NCBI GenBank assembly: GCA_010645155.1 | Contig: CM021319.1 | Span: forward strand, 6,511,330-6,575,329 | Length of the DNA stretch: 64,000 bases | Source: Tigriopus japonicus | Taxonomy: Eukaryota > Arthropoda > Copepoda > Harpacticoida > Harpacticidae | Reading direction: 5' to 3' | Shown here: one piece after another, positions 1 through 12,853 of the stretch | Layout: every line of letters starts with the position of its first letter | How positions within the stretch are numbered: the first letter of the stretch is position 1 | Position numbers and translations under genes: made by a program | Notes under the pieces: generated by a model | The model's input: only the letters and a program-made list of their open reading frames with translations | What the model was told of the DNA's origin: nothing | Databases searched by the model: none

Positions 1-3000
1 ACTGTTCGTTGGCATAATTGTTGCCCATCTGTCTCATTTGCTGAGGGTAGTTATGGGGACCATGGTATTGGCTGTTGTTCATACCGAAACGCTGATGATT
101 CATCGCCCCATAGCCACTCATTCCGTTCGAACCCATACTGTTCATAGGCATGTTTCCAAAGTTATTTCCTGGTTGGCCGTAAAATCCGGAGGAACCACTG
201 ATTTCAGAGTTCATTTCTTGGTAGTTGCTGGTTACAGCTCCAGGCATCCGATATCGCGAGCTTATTGGTGCACCATTAGGGAACGAGCCATTCATGCCAT
301 TATACGGTGACTGCATTGGATGAGACATCTGACCTTGGTTGAAGTTGGACATGGCACCTGAGGCTCCATGCTGTTGCGAATGCGGACTCACTCCTACTTG
401 TCCAAAGTTTCCAGAATTTTGACTAGGACTGTGCATCTGTGATGAGATCTGTTGATGAGGTGTGGGAATAGGATTCGAGGGACTGTTCATGTGATGATAG
501 GGACTTTGATGATTCATAGGGTTTGGAGACATGGCGTGATTGGATTCCACACTGCCCGGGTTGTGAATCCTAGAAGTTGGAGGGTGTGCTGGAGATGTCA
601 TGGCAGGCGAGGGTACATTGCCACTTCCTAATACAGGTCCCATGGCACTCGGAGTGGAACTATTTACTGGCCCCGAGGACATTGAAGACGTTTGAGAGGC
701 AGACATTCTCATTTGATGTTGCTGCTGCATTTGCTCGTAGTTCATGGTTCCTTGTTGACCTTGACCCGGATATGAGACGGGGTCGTTTCGTTTAAATGGT
801 ACTTGTTGACCTTGTCGGTTCAACATTTGTTGGGATTGGGTTTGTCGATGTTGAATTTGTTGTTGTTGTTGCTGCTGTTGTTGCTGTTGGAGTTGATGTT
901 CTTGTTTATTCGGTTGTTGCTGCATTTGCTGCTGCTGTTGTTGCTGCTGCTCCAAAAATGAGCTATTGCTGTTTGAATTTTCATTCTTGATGGGCTCTTT
1001 TCTGATTTTCAACTTGATTCCCACACCTTCCTTGAGCACTTCACTACTGTAGCTACAATCTTGAGAATTCTCATTGGACATGTTCTGATGTTGTGGATGC
1101 TGTTGTTGCTGCTGCTGTTGCATGTGGTGCTGCTGTTGTTGGTGTTGCATGTGAGGATTCATGTTGTGTCGATTTTGGTTCATCATATATTGCTGTTGTT
1201 GCTGCATACTCATCTGCATCGAATTGTGGGGGTATCCTCCCATTAAATGGTTGGGAGCACCTGTAGGCCCGCCATTTCCATTGCCTCGAGCTATTCCTCC
1301 CATTTTCAATCCCTTGGGCATGTCTTCGTCTGTTCCAAACGGGAACTTCTTCGCTTGCTGTTGTTGGGCAGAGGGTGCTTTACGGGGTCGCATGGGCAGT
1401 AGACCATCCTGTTCTTCTTCATCAAAATTGTACACACTATCACTATTGCCTTCAATGGCAGGTGCAGTCTTCTTCTTCCGATTATAGGTCCGTTTAGGTG
1501 CTCCTGGTTCTTTCATAGGATTCTTCCTTGGTCTTCCTCGTTTCCTTTTCACCGGGGGCTCGTTGGAAGAATTGAAGAAAGCCTGACCAGGAAAGAAACC
1601 TTTCGAGGCCATGCCAGGGGCATCTCCAGGTGAAGCGAGAGATTGCGGGGCCTGAAGAGATGGAGGCTGTGCCTGCCTTTGCTGCATTTGTTGCTCGGCG
1701 AACATCCTCTGATGAGCTGAATACATTGGGGATTGGCGGTTAAAACCCGGATCTCTCTGTTGGGCGGGTTGTTGTTGCTGTTGGGGGTTAAAATCACCGT
1801 ACATATTGAGGTATGGATTGTGGGGTTGTGGTTGTTGTTGAGGATGATGTTGTTGTTGCCCCTGGGGCATCTGCTGATTAGTGGGGTTGGATGAAGCTGC
1901 CATTCCCATTGAGGAGGACGCAGAGGAGGAGGAAGAAGAAGAAGGGAACGTAGTATTGGTTGATATACTGTTTTGGTTTGAGGCACTTTGGTTAAATGGG
2001 GCTGAAGAATTCAGTGAGGCTAGTGATTGGGTGGGACCTGACCCATTTGGGCTTTCTGTTGGTGTTGTCACCGTGGTCTTTGAACCGGGTGGTTTCCCTA
2101 GAGAGAGAAAAAAACACAATTGAACTCGATTTCAGGGTCACTTGCTTTCCAAATCGTCTACTTACATTGCACGTCAGAGTATCTTGTGGGACTATCGGGA
2201 GATGTGCCTGAATTGGCACTCTCTCCTTTGCTAGGACTATTCGAGCTTGCAATCGAGAACACTCCGGAATCCGCTTGACTGGCAGGGGAATCCTTATTCG
2301 AAGCATCACGTGGAGATTCTAAAAAGTATTGAAAACAATTAGCACTGAAATCTCACCACGAAATCTCACTAGCTGAATCAACTTGACGGGCGTACCTTTT
2401 TCGGGAATGTGACTGGAGCTTGGTTCAATACGACTGGGTGAGTACGTTGGTCTACCCGCAAATGCAAACGCGTAACCAGCTGTTTCTTCTTCTTTTTTCT
2501 TAGACATCTGATATTGTTGTCCAATATTGGACTCTGAATTTCGAGCCGATGATGGTGGAATCTTGCCAGAATCGAATGAGCTTCCACTGTCCTTGAATGA
2601 ATGAGCTGGACCACTTCCATACGAAGAGAATGGATCGGGACTCGACGTTGACGAGGACATTGCATTCGTCACATTTCCAGGGATCTTCAGCTTGATTTTA
2701 CCATTAAAAGAGGGCGTGTCTAACTTGGTGGAGTTGTCTCCGAACTTTCTTTTCAAGTTGGACAAAGGAGACGAATCTAACATAGGATTGCTGGTTCGAC
2801 TTTCCGGTGGCGAAGAAGATGACGAAGATGAGGACATTGACGACATGGGCTGGGGTGGGGGTAGTGTTGGCGTTGCTACAGGGCTAGATCCAGCACTGGA
2901 GCCTTTAGCGTTGACGGATGCCGACAATTTGATTTTGGGAATGATGGGCTTTCGACTCTCGGGGTCTTCGCCAGCAGGTGTCTTAGCAGATCCAACCACT

Positions 3001-6000
3001 TTGCTAACAGTAATCTTGGGCCTTCCTTCAATCATGAGTTCATCTTTGGTCGTGTTCACCAACTTGAATCCAGAGTCGACAAATATTCGTTGATTTGGTT
3101 TAGCCGCAGATGAGGATTGAAGATGAGAGGGTACAACATTAGCCGAGGAGTTCGACGAGCTGTTGTTTTGGGAGATGGGCGAATTGGACCGAGAGTTGTT
3201 TCTCGACAGGGTTCGAGGCGACGAGTTGGCAGATTTGTCTCCCCGCCGGGCCTCGGAAGCACGCACTTGATTTTCGGTCAGATAATGTTGATCTAATTTC
3301 GAGTTGCATGTGTGGAGATGCAAGGCCTCGCGGGTTGAAAATTCCACCTTGCAGCTGTTGCACACCTCATCTCGGGGTTTCTTCACTTGGGCCATTGAGC
3401 TCTGACCCGAGGAGGACATCCCTGATGGAAAGTTTGAGCCAGTTGAAAGGGGAGTTCCACTGACGGACGCTGATTTCTTGTCCTTTTTCCGTTGCATTTC
3501 CACAGAGTATGAATGGGCACTCTTTCTGGGTGCTTTATTAACACTAGAGCTAGGATTCAAATCACCGCTCGTATGATGTCCATTTTCCAAGCTGGAACGA
3601 TTTGGAACTGAAGCAGCCATTGGCTGCGAGGATAACGATGATGACGATGAGGAGGAGGTGGATGAGGTTGTAGAGGCAGTTGACCTTTCCATCGGGGTCT
3701 GCTTCTTCATATCTTTGGATTCCATTCTTTGAGACGATCCACCCGAGAGCTTGGTGATTGTAACCGATCCCCCTGGCTGGCCCGAGGAGCCAAGTCCACT
3801 TTTCGACTCCTTGCGTACGGGCGAAATTGTAACCTTGCTTTCAATCGTGTTCGAAGATGAAGACGTTTTCAGAGGTGAGCCATTGTTTGTCGAGGTGGGC
3901 AAAGAATTGTCCTCTTTGAGATGCCATTTGGATTTGTAGCTCTGATCTAGTCCAGAGTCTTTCTCCTTTGAAGATGATGACAAAGTAGATGCTTGTGCAG
4001 AGGAAGAGGAGGGTGTGGCAATGGGATCCCTTTGATTTCCCACCGGCACAGATTTGGACGAGTTTGGAGAAGAATTTCGCTGGCCACGCGGCTGCTGCGG
4101 TTGTTGCTGTTGCTGTGTTGTTGGTAGCGATGGCAGTTGTTCATCCTTTAGTTTTTTCACGATAGGTTCACAAGTCGACCGCTTGAAGCTATTTGGTGAT
4201 TCCCTTTTGAGCGACTCCCTGCTTGGTACGTTCTGTCCTGGCAGGCCTACTTTTGGCTCAACTACGGTCCTCGGAGGAGATGGCTCTTTCTTCATACCCC
4301 CGCTTATATCCACCAATTTGACACTACACGCTTTCATACTTTTAGGCTCAGAGTCTTCGGGGGATGTTAGAGGCGGTACACCATTATCACCTGACACTTC
4401 ACAACTCGATGTCAATTCAATAGGATTATTGGTTTGGCCAGCTTCCGTTGCGGAACTTCCAAGTTGTCCAATGAGGGTTTGGGGGATACTGGGAGAGTTT
4501 GTGTTGCTGCTACCTTCCAATGGAATGTGCAGAAATGGACTGATCACCTCACTTGCTCGAGATTGGCTGCTTATATCTGACTTTCCACTGGAATTTGTAT
4601 CTACGGATTGGCCTGAAATAAATCAAGATGGGCAAAGTCAAACGGAGCCAATTGGAGAAATATTCTCAAATAATCCGATTTCAGTGACTCCTTACATTGT
4701 TTCTACGCACTGATGTCAAGTAAAGTGACGCAAAATTCACCAAAAGTCGAGGCTCTCATACACTCGCTTGAAATATCGTAACCAGAAAAAACTTAAACAA
4801 TCGACTAGTGGCTTCACCAATCTGGTAGCTTCCATCACTTGGCCTTCTCACTTCACAACTATTCACTCCTGTATCCCTGGAGTGGAGACGGACTCCTAGA
4901 GCTCGTTCAATGACGAACTACAGGCATTGGTACGACACTGAGCTGCACATACGTGTGCTTTGCCCTAGGTAACTACCACCAATGTCCAGGTAAAAACGTG
5001 CCCCACGAACAACTTACTCTACAAGTACCATACAACCATGATGATCCGTTCCTCCCAAACTAAAGCCGACTTCCCTCCCCCCTCCTCCCCCCTCTTCTCG
5101 GTAGTGCTCCTCGCTCCATCAAATTGCTTGGGAATGAGGAGTGCTTGGGAGGGCAAACCTCGAGTCGAAGGATTCATCTATCCATCAGCTTGGATGTGTT
5201 CAAGCTTGAAGGAGAACGGTCGGTGACGGGGTGAAGAAGAACAACTACATTTAATACCAAGCGGAGAAGACAAGAATGGAAGGAAGAAAAGAAGGTAGAG
5301 GTGGTAGGAGTTGAGAGTGTGAGTTGTTGGGTACTCTTGTCGTGGGACGAGGGCGACTGGAAACAGCTGACCCTTGAGCTACGATTTGACGTCAAGGGAC
5401 GGACTGGTTTTGAACAGATGAACGTGGGCAACCGAACGGGTTATGAAACAAATAGACAAGCATGGTAAAGGGGGTGGGACGAAGAAGATATTAGGCACTT
5501 TTCAACACAAACACACTAACAATATTACAAGTCTATAACATGCTCTTGACCAAAAAAACGCAAAGGTTGATGGGAAAGTAACATTTTCCATTCATAGCTG
5601 AACGACAATTAAGCACCGGCAGGGGTCTCTAAGTGTGAGACCTTCCAATATCGTACATACCTCTTTTCAATACCTCTTAATATCATAAGATTCAATTACG
5701 AACAATCAATTAAGGGTCAAGCTCTGATGTTGACTAGTGTAGTCTTGGCGCTTGAGAACCCGTCAGCCAGTAAACTGTCAAGTTTGATTAAACATAGTCG
5801 GATTTTGTTCGTCAAACATATTTGACATTCAAGCACACCTTGATAAGAAGTGCCTTTCTCAAACTGAATTGAGATTCAGATACGTTTGCCAAGCCGACAA
5901 ATGGAGAAGATCTATTTAAAGTTGCACTTAAAAGTTGCAATCAGCCTCCCGTCACTATTTAACATTTTGACCGGAAACTCAAGCTCATCGCCAATAGAAC

Positions 6001-6961
6001 GGATGTTTCTACGAATGCCAAAGATGAGCCCCATTCACGGCAGAGGAGGCTACATCATGATTGAACTAACAATCGAATGAACCTACACCAGCTTACTCAT
6101 TAAAGCTTCAATGTTCACGGATGGATGTGAAGGAAGGAAGATGCTTCACATTTCGGAGCAGACACTGGTACCAGTTTCCTTTACGTCTCAAGTCTCAACC
6201 AAACCAATAACTAACAATTAAATCAATCAAGCAAGCGGGCTTACCGGTTTGGGCGGCTATCAATTGGTCGTTGCGGGTATACATTGTATCAGGCGGATAT
6301 CTAAGACCGCTAGACAAAGTGTCAGTCCTTGACGGCCCTTGGGCCCCACTTTCACTCTGTAATCGGCCATTGGCCTCGAGATTGTCACTTTTGCACTGAC
6401 CCAAGGAATTGGAGGTGGCACCGTCCAACTCGGCCATCAACATGGTCCCATTGAACTTGGGTTTACTCAAAGCACCGCGAGCCTCACCCAAAGCGGGCAC
6501 GTTCTTGGATTGGAGGGCGAGACTGGCCGGCGTGGTCTGGAAGCCATTAAAGCGATTCCAAATCGGATTGGTCTCGGACTTTCCGGTGACCGGGCTGTGA
6601 TTGCCATTGGTGGCGGCCTCTTGCTTGGCCGCATTCATCGCGGCCAAAGACACGACCTTGTGAGCGTGAGCGCCCGATTGACCCGTATCTTTGAACGGGG
6701 AACTGCGTTCGCTCAACGATTCCGCCGAAGATCGCCGATGGCCAGCCGTCAACACGCCCGCCGATGCACTGTGGGACAGCGAATGATCCATGGACGACAT
6801 GCGGCTGGCTGACTGTGGGACCGCCTCCAATCCAGGCTCAAAGGCCAGGTTCAATCACACCTGTGTGGGACGGCCTGCTGATCGATCCTGGAGCGAGCAA
6901 CGAGTCAATGGAGACAACGCAAAGAGGGCGGTCGCTCACGGGGGGCATGGAAATCGTCCAC
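1..6961 (-). CDS. Long AT-hook, polyQ-rich nuclear protein (3' end off the window)
   Basis: Four minus-strand exons join in frame: 6961-6245 (coding from ATG at 6800), 4612-2396, 2318-2166 and 2097 to beyond position 1. The phases agree at every junction (G|GC, G|AA, T|GG), with GT donors and AG acceptors. The protein has at least 1,674 residues and is rich in Ser, Pro, Asn and Gln. Visible elements are a lone zinc-knuckle-like CNSC-x10-HLHTC segment near 3340, three short basic-hydrophobic motifs (KITVSKVV, KIKLSASV, KIKLKIP), a nuclear AT-hook block KRKRGRPRKNP near 1540 followed by a basic stretch, and long polyQ/His/Met tracts down to position 1. These features suggest a chromatin or transcription cofactor. 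I do not recognise the family; the role is inferred from composition only. The start is uncertain because no strong Kozak context is present and a second ATG follows three codons later. Confidence 0.8.
854..1150 (-). repeat. CAG/CAA triplet tracts encoding polyglutamine
   Basis: Several runs of TTG/CTG triplets on the plus strand (about 854-954 and 1095-1150) read as mixed CAA/CAG codons on the coding strand. They encode interrupted polyQ and QH tracts of the AT-hook protein. Mixed codons argue for a selected or old tract rather than a fresh single-unit expansion. Confidence 0.85.
4613..6244 (-). other. Intron 1 of the AT-hook gene
   Basis: This 1.6-kb interval has a GTAAGC donor next to 6245 and a TTTATTTCAG acceptor next to 4612. 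Joining the flanking exons preserves the frame (codon G|GC). I see no second gene inside it: the open frames here are short and have no recognisable product. It contains a pyrimidine-rich patch near 5070-5100. Confidence 0.7.
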
Positions 6962-7611
6962 CTAAACACGCACAAACACAAGAAGCAAATTAACTAACGC
7001 GACCTCGAATCCGGAACAAGGGGGTGGCAGAAGGGCTCTAGTGGGACAAGATCAACCCCTGGGACCGTAAAACTGATTCCGTGAGTAAGTGAAGTTGGCC
7101 AACGTCGTTTGGTCGACGTCGTCGTCGAGCCCGTACTCTCGTTCGCCGTCGTTTCTGGGTCTCTCTATTTCTTGGACAACTCTCACGGTGATCGGAGTGA
7201 ACAGAACAGCCAACGATTGCTGGCTGGCTGGCTGGCTGGCTCGGGGTTCTAGCTGGTTCTGGCCTGCCTCTCTCTTTCTCGGGGCTCGATCACATCATCA
7301 CCACCGTCGCCGTCGTCGCCGCCATCATCGCAGCCCCGGACAGAGTGACGAGGGTGACACTCACTCACACGGGTTCCTGCCATGTCTCTAGGAGCGATTG
7401 AACGGCCGAGGCTGTTTGAAGGCGGCGGCGGCGGCGGCGGCTGATAGGCTACAAGAGCACTGACTGTGTGTATGGCAAGAGAAAAAAAACAACTCAACCC
7501 GAGGAACAAAATCACGGAATGGGGCGGGGATAGGGCGGGTGGAGAGGCCGGAAACGCCCCTCAGATCTCGAGTGGAGACTAAGCTTGAGATTCTATGCGA
7601 TGGTTCTTACC
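6962..7611 (-). promoter_or_regulatory. Probable 5'UTR intron and end of leader exon of the AT-hook gene
   Basis: On the minus strand a strong donor CAG|GTAAGA lies at 7611/7610. A strong acceptor, with a T/G-rich tract ending in GTTTAG, lies at 6963-6962 before the exon starting at 6961. The two would join a non-coding leader exon to the first coding exon. The interval is GC-rich, with CGCCGT and GGC triplet runs at about 7299-7330 and 7423-7441. The transcription start is not visible; this is an inference from splice signals alone. Confidence 0.45.
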
Positions 7612-8416
7612 TGATCAGGGTCAAAATCGGACGTGGGACGAGTATTCACTCTTGGCAAAAATGACCCCATTCTCTGCCATTACGGAAATAGCAGTAGACT
7701 ACTACGACGCTCCCTCGATCTGTCTTACTTCCAATTCGCTGGAAGATGAAAGAGCGAGAGAGAAAGAGAGAGAGAGAGAAGGCTGGCCAAACTGGCGCGG
7801 GATTTGCTTCCGCCTATTCAGCCGAGTTTGAAGGCTACCGACTGCCCGAGTCCATCAATAACAGGCTGATAGGCTAATGTTGGCAGTTCTAACCAATAAG
7901 GGCCATCAGGCACGCTGCTTGTTGGCTCACACTCGACGGACACTCGCTCAGATGGGCTGGATGGCTTGAGCGTCGAACTAGCCTATGCATTTTGTGAATC
8001 GGGAGCTTTGAGTCAAGAACAAGAGGAGGAGAAGGAAGGAAGAGTCAAGGAAAATGAGCGAACGAAGGGGGCACGGACCGAATATTCAGGCCCACCTGGT
8101 CTAGGATCTTCTCCCGGCCTGACTCGGCGGGAAGACCCTCGGCATCGCTATCTCCTTTGAGCTGGCGCGGTTGCCCTCAAGAGCCCATCATCAGCGTCAT
8201 CAATGAATCTTGCAAGAGAGAGAGAGAGCATGGCGGCATGAGGGGCATGAGTCCTTTGGAACGATACAATCCCAAGAGGATGATGCCGGCACGGCTGTAC
8301 AGCCATGGCGAGAGCTGAAGAGGGAATGAGATACATATCTATCTAGATGCGGCATGGACGGACTCGGTAGGTGGGTGATGGGCCGTAGGCTGGGAAGAAG
8401 GGGGGTGAGGTGAGGC
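7612..8416. other. GC-rich upstream flank with (AG)n runs, no gene seen
   Basis: No coding region is supported here. An (AG)n-type simple repeat lies at about 7751-7780 and a shorter one near 8216-8228. By position the stretch is upstream of the minus-strand AT-hook gene and may contain its promoter, but no convincing core element was identified. Confidence 0.5.
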
Positions 8417-9233
8417 GGGGAGGACAGAATTACATGGAGTGGGACCGAGTGAGGGCTGGTGGAGGGCCTATTACCACGTCCGTGTTAATTTTCCTTTGTG
8501 ATAGCCCGGAGTTCATGAAGAAATGCCACATCATTGGGATTAATGTCATTTTATCTACACAACCTATAAAAGCAAAAGTTCACAAGGACTTAACAAACAA
8601 TAATTTGATACCCAATTGATGTGTCTCAAAGAATTGAAACGGTGTTATTTGATCGTTTTAAGTTAAATCTATGCAAATGATCAACTGACTTGCTTTATGA
8701 TGATGATTGTCCATCTTTTGTTAGAGACAACATGAATTTTGTCATTGGCATTGTTCAAGAATATTCTTCACTTCATAGAATGATTTAAATTTTCTTCTCT
8801 GTCTCCATTTTCAATATTTGAAAGGTGTTCTTCAGACAAAAGAAGACTGTACAATACTGGAAAAGATACAGAGAAGAAAAATTATATCATTCTAAGAAGG
8901 AAAGAACGTCTTTGAACAATGCCAATGATAAAAATCATGTTGTCTTCAACAAAAGATGGACAATAATTATCACAAAGCAAGTCAGTGAATCAGGAGTTTG
9001 AATACATTTGACTTAACACAATCAAACAAAACAGTTTCAATTCTTTGACAGACAACAAATGATTGCTTTATTAATCCTTGTGAACTTTTGTTTTATAGAT
9101 TATGTATATAAAACGACACCAATGCCAATTATACTGCATTTCTTCATTCAACTCCAGGCTATCACGCAGGAAAATTAACACGGACGTGGTAACGCGCACT
9201 CGCTCGATCCTATTCCACGTAATACAGTCCTCC
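8417..9233. mobile_element. Long inverted repeat (foldback-type element)
   Basis: The left arm (about 8417-8835) and right arm (about 8840-9233) are reverse complements of each other, diverged with small indels. The outer ends match (GGAGGAC near 8417 against its complement near 9233), as do the CCACGTCCG block, the CAAAGAATTGAAAC block and the innermost TCTTC/GAAGA at about 8830-8845. The loop is only a few bases, so a transcript would fold into a hairpin of roughly 400 bp. There is no credible ORF; the two similar short open frames in the arms are mirror images. It is best read as a non-autonomous foldback element. I found no clear target-site duplication. Confidence 0.75.
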
Positions 9234-12200
9234 TTGGGTGAGGGTAAAATCATGGAGTTGCTCAAGACGACTCCCCTTCTTCTGTCTTCTGGGGAGGATT
9301 GGATCATTGAGTGAGAGAGAGAGAGAAGAGAGGGAACTATGATGTGCTCGTCGAATGGTGAAAGCGCGCTCTTTCCCCGGCTGATTTATTCATTGCAGCA
9401 GCCCAAACACATCTTCGTGGTGTGCCTACTCATTGTACTCAATTCAGACCATGGTGACTGTGTATAATTTTGAAAAGTTGCCTTTATGGCATTCCAACTT
9501 TTCGCATTTATTAGTCTTTCTGTAAAGTTTCACGTAAATATGCCCTTTATCGATTTGTTTCAGCGTTTTTGAAGAAAAACATGAAAAGATACGTCTTTGG
9601 CATTTTTTTCCCGCGGGAGGGAGGGGGGGTTAGGCAACTTTAGGGATTGTGAAATTCTAATAAAACCAAGGTTTAAATTGTATTTTTAATTGATTTACCA
9701 TAACAAAGGAAAGTTCTTTCACCATTTCAATTTTTGTGTTTGTATCCTTAAGAAAAAGCACATTTTTTGGTTTAAGTGAAGAATAAGATTGTGATTTGTC
9801 ATTGACGCCCTCATTTCTTCCAATAATTTCTCTGTAGCGCAGAAGACACCAAAATAATTTGACGTCGTTTTGTAGGCTTTAATCAGCCCAAATCTCCTTT
9901 CCTTTTTCCACACTAAAGCTTCAACGTTTGATTGGTCCAAAGTCACACTGTTTCATTTGTACACACTACTACAAGTACATGCCGTACGAACTCATGCCTG
10001 AAGTACGAATGACAGAGTAATAATAGGAGGTATGGTAAAAGAGGAGGGATGGAGAGGGAGGGGATTGGAAATGGGGATGTTGCTGGTGATTGGCGGCGGG
10101 ACCTTCCTTAGCCCACTCAAGCTTATCGCAGCCCGTCATTGGAGCGAAACCAAGATGAGACTGAGCGGAGATCCGTGGGCGCCATGTCATGTGCTCGGCT
10201 CGCTCAGTGAGTAAACCAAGCAGACTGGAATTGTCAGGCAAATCTAGATGTGGAACTCAGACGGAGTGCCTTCCACGCATCCACACGAAATAGGTGGTTG
10301 TGAACTTAGGCCAAGCAGGGGCTCTTACGAACCGTTTGTAAGAACCGTACGAATGTCAGTCAGCTCTGGGTCTCCTTTCGTCCTTAGCAAATTTCTTGAT
10401 GTACGTACGACGGACGCTCAGATCTCGACGTACTAGTACTACTACGATACTACTAACGCCGACGCACAAATGTACGTCCAAGAAGTTGCGACAGGACTCG
10501 GCCTCATCAGATTGCTATCCAAAAAACTTACATTTTCCTTTTGAGTTTGATGTTAGTAACATGAGGGTAGTTCTACAAGAGTTCTTCTTATTAGTTTAAG
10601 TGCTTTTTATTCATTTTGATAATGAAAAGGGTGAGACAGGCATGGAACGACCTTGACACTCTTAGCCTGAAGACAAGACAACAAGGCCAAATCCATAGCC
10701 CTTCAATAACATTTAAGAGGAACTTTATGAATTCTGTTTTCTAGATATATCTGCTGGTCCTCAACAAGAAAATTTTTCGTCCCTCTTTCAACGTTTTAAG
10801 TCTGTAGCTTTGGTATCTGTCACTGCAACAGGTTTAAGAGGTCCATCGCTAACCCCGATCTGAATCCCACCCGGTCAGGTATAGTTTTTGTCGCCCTCCC
10901 AAGTCGTTTCTGAAGTCCGACAAGTGAGAGACCGGCAAGTGTCTCCCAAAAGAGCATGCATGCGCGAGCGTCCCCATCAATGTTCCCTTTCTCTGGCTTT
11001 TTTCCGAGCCATCCATTGTACTATCATTCATCTGACAACAATATGTCGTCATCAATCGCTCTCCACTCAGCCATACTCGTATGTTTCAAGGTTGCTCCTC
11101 GAACTGAAGGCTCCGTCATTGGTCTCATCTAGTCTCAACGAGCCTTGTTCGGCCTGGACGTCTCATAGCAACATTTGATCGCCCGGCCCAAGACCGCACG
11201 TGTGCAACAAGGATTAGCGCAGCCCAAATGTCGGGATTGCGGATAGCCACTTGATAAAGCGCTTCTTCAGTACTCCTCACCAGAGCATTTTTCTTTTGAT
11301 CTGTCTCCCGTCAATGGTCACGAGAGACCTTGGGCTTTTCTACTCAGTTCAGGCGTCACTGTTCAGTACGTCTTGTTGGTCTTCTGCTTCTTCTTCTTCT
11401 TCTACCTTACCAACTTTCCTACCAAGAAGAGGACAAGGATATTGAAAGGGGAAAGTCGTCGTTCCAAAGGGAGAAAGCTTCATGTACTACTTATTCCGCT
11501 CATGCGGAGTGGGCACCTTCACTCCATGGATCCAGCCATCGTGGAAGAGGCGGTGCCAAAGCACAAAGGAACTTGGTTTCGATGGTTCTAGACCGAGAGT
11601 GAGTGAGGGGGTCCTTTTCAAGAGCAAGTTTTTGGTAGCGCATTATTATCAAATAGGGAAATCCTGCCTGCTTTCCCTTGTTGGCCTTGTACTCCTTATT
11701 CGGCCTTCAAAAGACGAATCCACTTGTCGCACCCAGAAGAAGGCCTGACAACCGAACACCTCATGGTTGCAAGGGTGCTTGAAACCTCCCTGAAGGATAT
11801 TATTGAGGTATAAAAGCAACATTTACCTGTTCGACCGCATTCAATGTAACTTTATGTACTACATGAGGTTCCAACCGGTTTCAAACAAGAGCGTAAAAAA
11901 ACCAATCTAATTACAGGGCTAATGATAAATGCGTCAGTAAAAAATAGCATCATATGTTCAGAAAAACATGGATCACGTTTTACCTGAAAAAAATTTTAAG
12001 ATGCATGTTTGCTTTCGATTTCAGTCAATTTATAAGCACGGTAGTTGTAAAGAAATTATGGGGAACTAATATACAAGGAGCTTAACGCGTCATATCCGAG
12101 TTAGCAAATTCATTGGAAATGAGTGAATGTTTTACCAAAACAAATAGGGAAAAATAGATATTTAACGAAATAATATATATGTCCCTATAGACGGGGAACA

Positions 12201-12451
12201 ATTGTCTGCTTTCTAGGAAAAGAAAAAAAAATCCTATGATGATTTTTTTTGTGTCTGTCAGGCAACTCTAGAATTTGATGTATAAATGTGAATTGTATTT
12301 TCTTTGTGCAAAACCGCAAATGATAATCAAATTATTGCTTTGGCGTTTTGGCGCTACACTTTTTTCAAAGTTTTTATTTACTTTGAAAATTGGAAGAAAA
12401 CTTCTTAAAGAGAATAAAATCCAAGAAATCCTAACTTTTGACTAATTAGAT
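9234..12451. other. Intergenic stretch without a supported gene
   Basis: About 3.2 kb between the foldback element and the first hAT-like MITE. It has a short (AG)n run at 9311-9332 and a G-rich patch near 9613-9630. Open frames are short and mutually overlapping, with no family resemblance. I see no gene, RNA or clear repeat boundary. Confidence 0.5.
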
Positions 12452-12688
12452 TAGGTGTCGGCAACTGGTGGGCCGCGGCCCACATGTGATCGTTGGTGGG
12501 CCCACGAGCGCTGAGGAAAGTCTAAAATCATGGGCCCAAGAGGCGTCCATAGTACTGTACTTGTGGGCCCAGAGGTTTTTGATTGCTAATTTGTGGGCCC
12601 ATGAACCAGCCACCATCAGCACGGTGGGCCCCGACTTAACCAAACCAATTTTTGTGGGCTTTGACACAAAAACGGTTGTCGACGCTTG
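12452..12688. mobile_element. 237-bp hAT-like MITE of the GTGGGCCC family
   Basis: The element has imperfect terminal inverted repeats: TAGGTGTCGGCAACTGG at the left, and CAAGCGTCGACAACCG as the complement of the right end. It is flanked by an 8-bp duplication, AATTAGAT (12444-12451) and AATTAGAC (12689-12696), which differ at one base. An 8-bp duplication and a GTCGGCAAC-type terminus are typical of hAT transposons. The inside has repeated GTGGGCCC motifs and no ORF that could encode a transposase, so it is non-autonomous. Confidence 0.75.
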
Positions 12689-12853
12689 AATTAGACGAAT
12701 TAGAAAAGACGAACAGAACTGCTCGATAAGGCGATAAAGACGAGTAAAATCCAAATTTGACGAATAAAACAATCGCGACGAATAAAAGTAAAAAGAGGCG
12801 AAAAAGACGAAAAGGTTTATTCGTCCAAACTTCCTGTCCCTATTGATGATCAC

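Noticed and set aside
4054..4713. 219-codon plus-strand frame opposite the AT-hook gene
   Set aside because: It is antisense to a validated exon whose splice junctions keep the frame; a shadow of Ser-rich codons.
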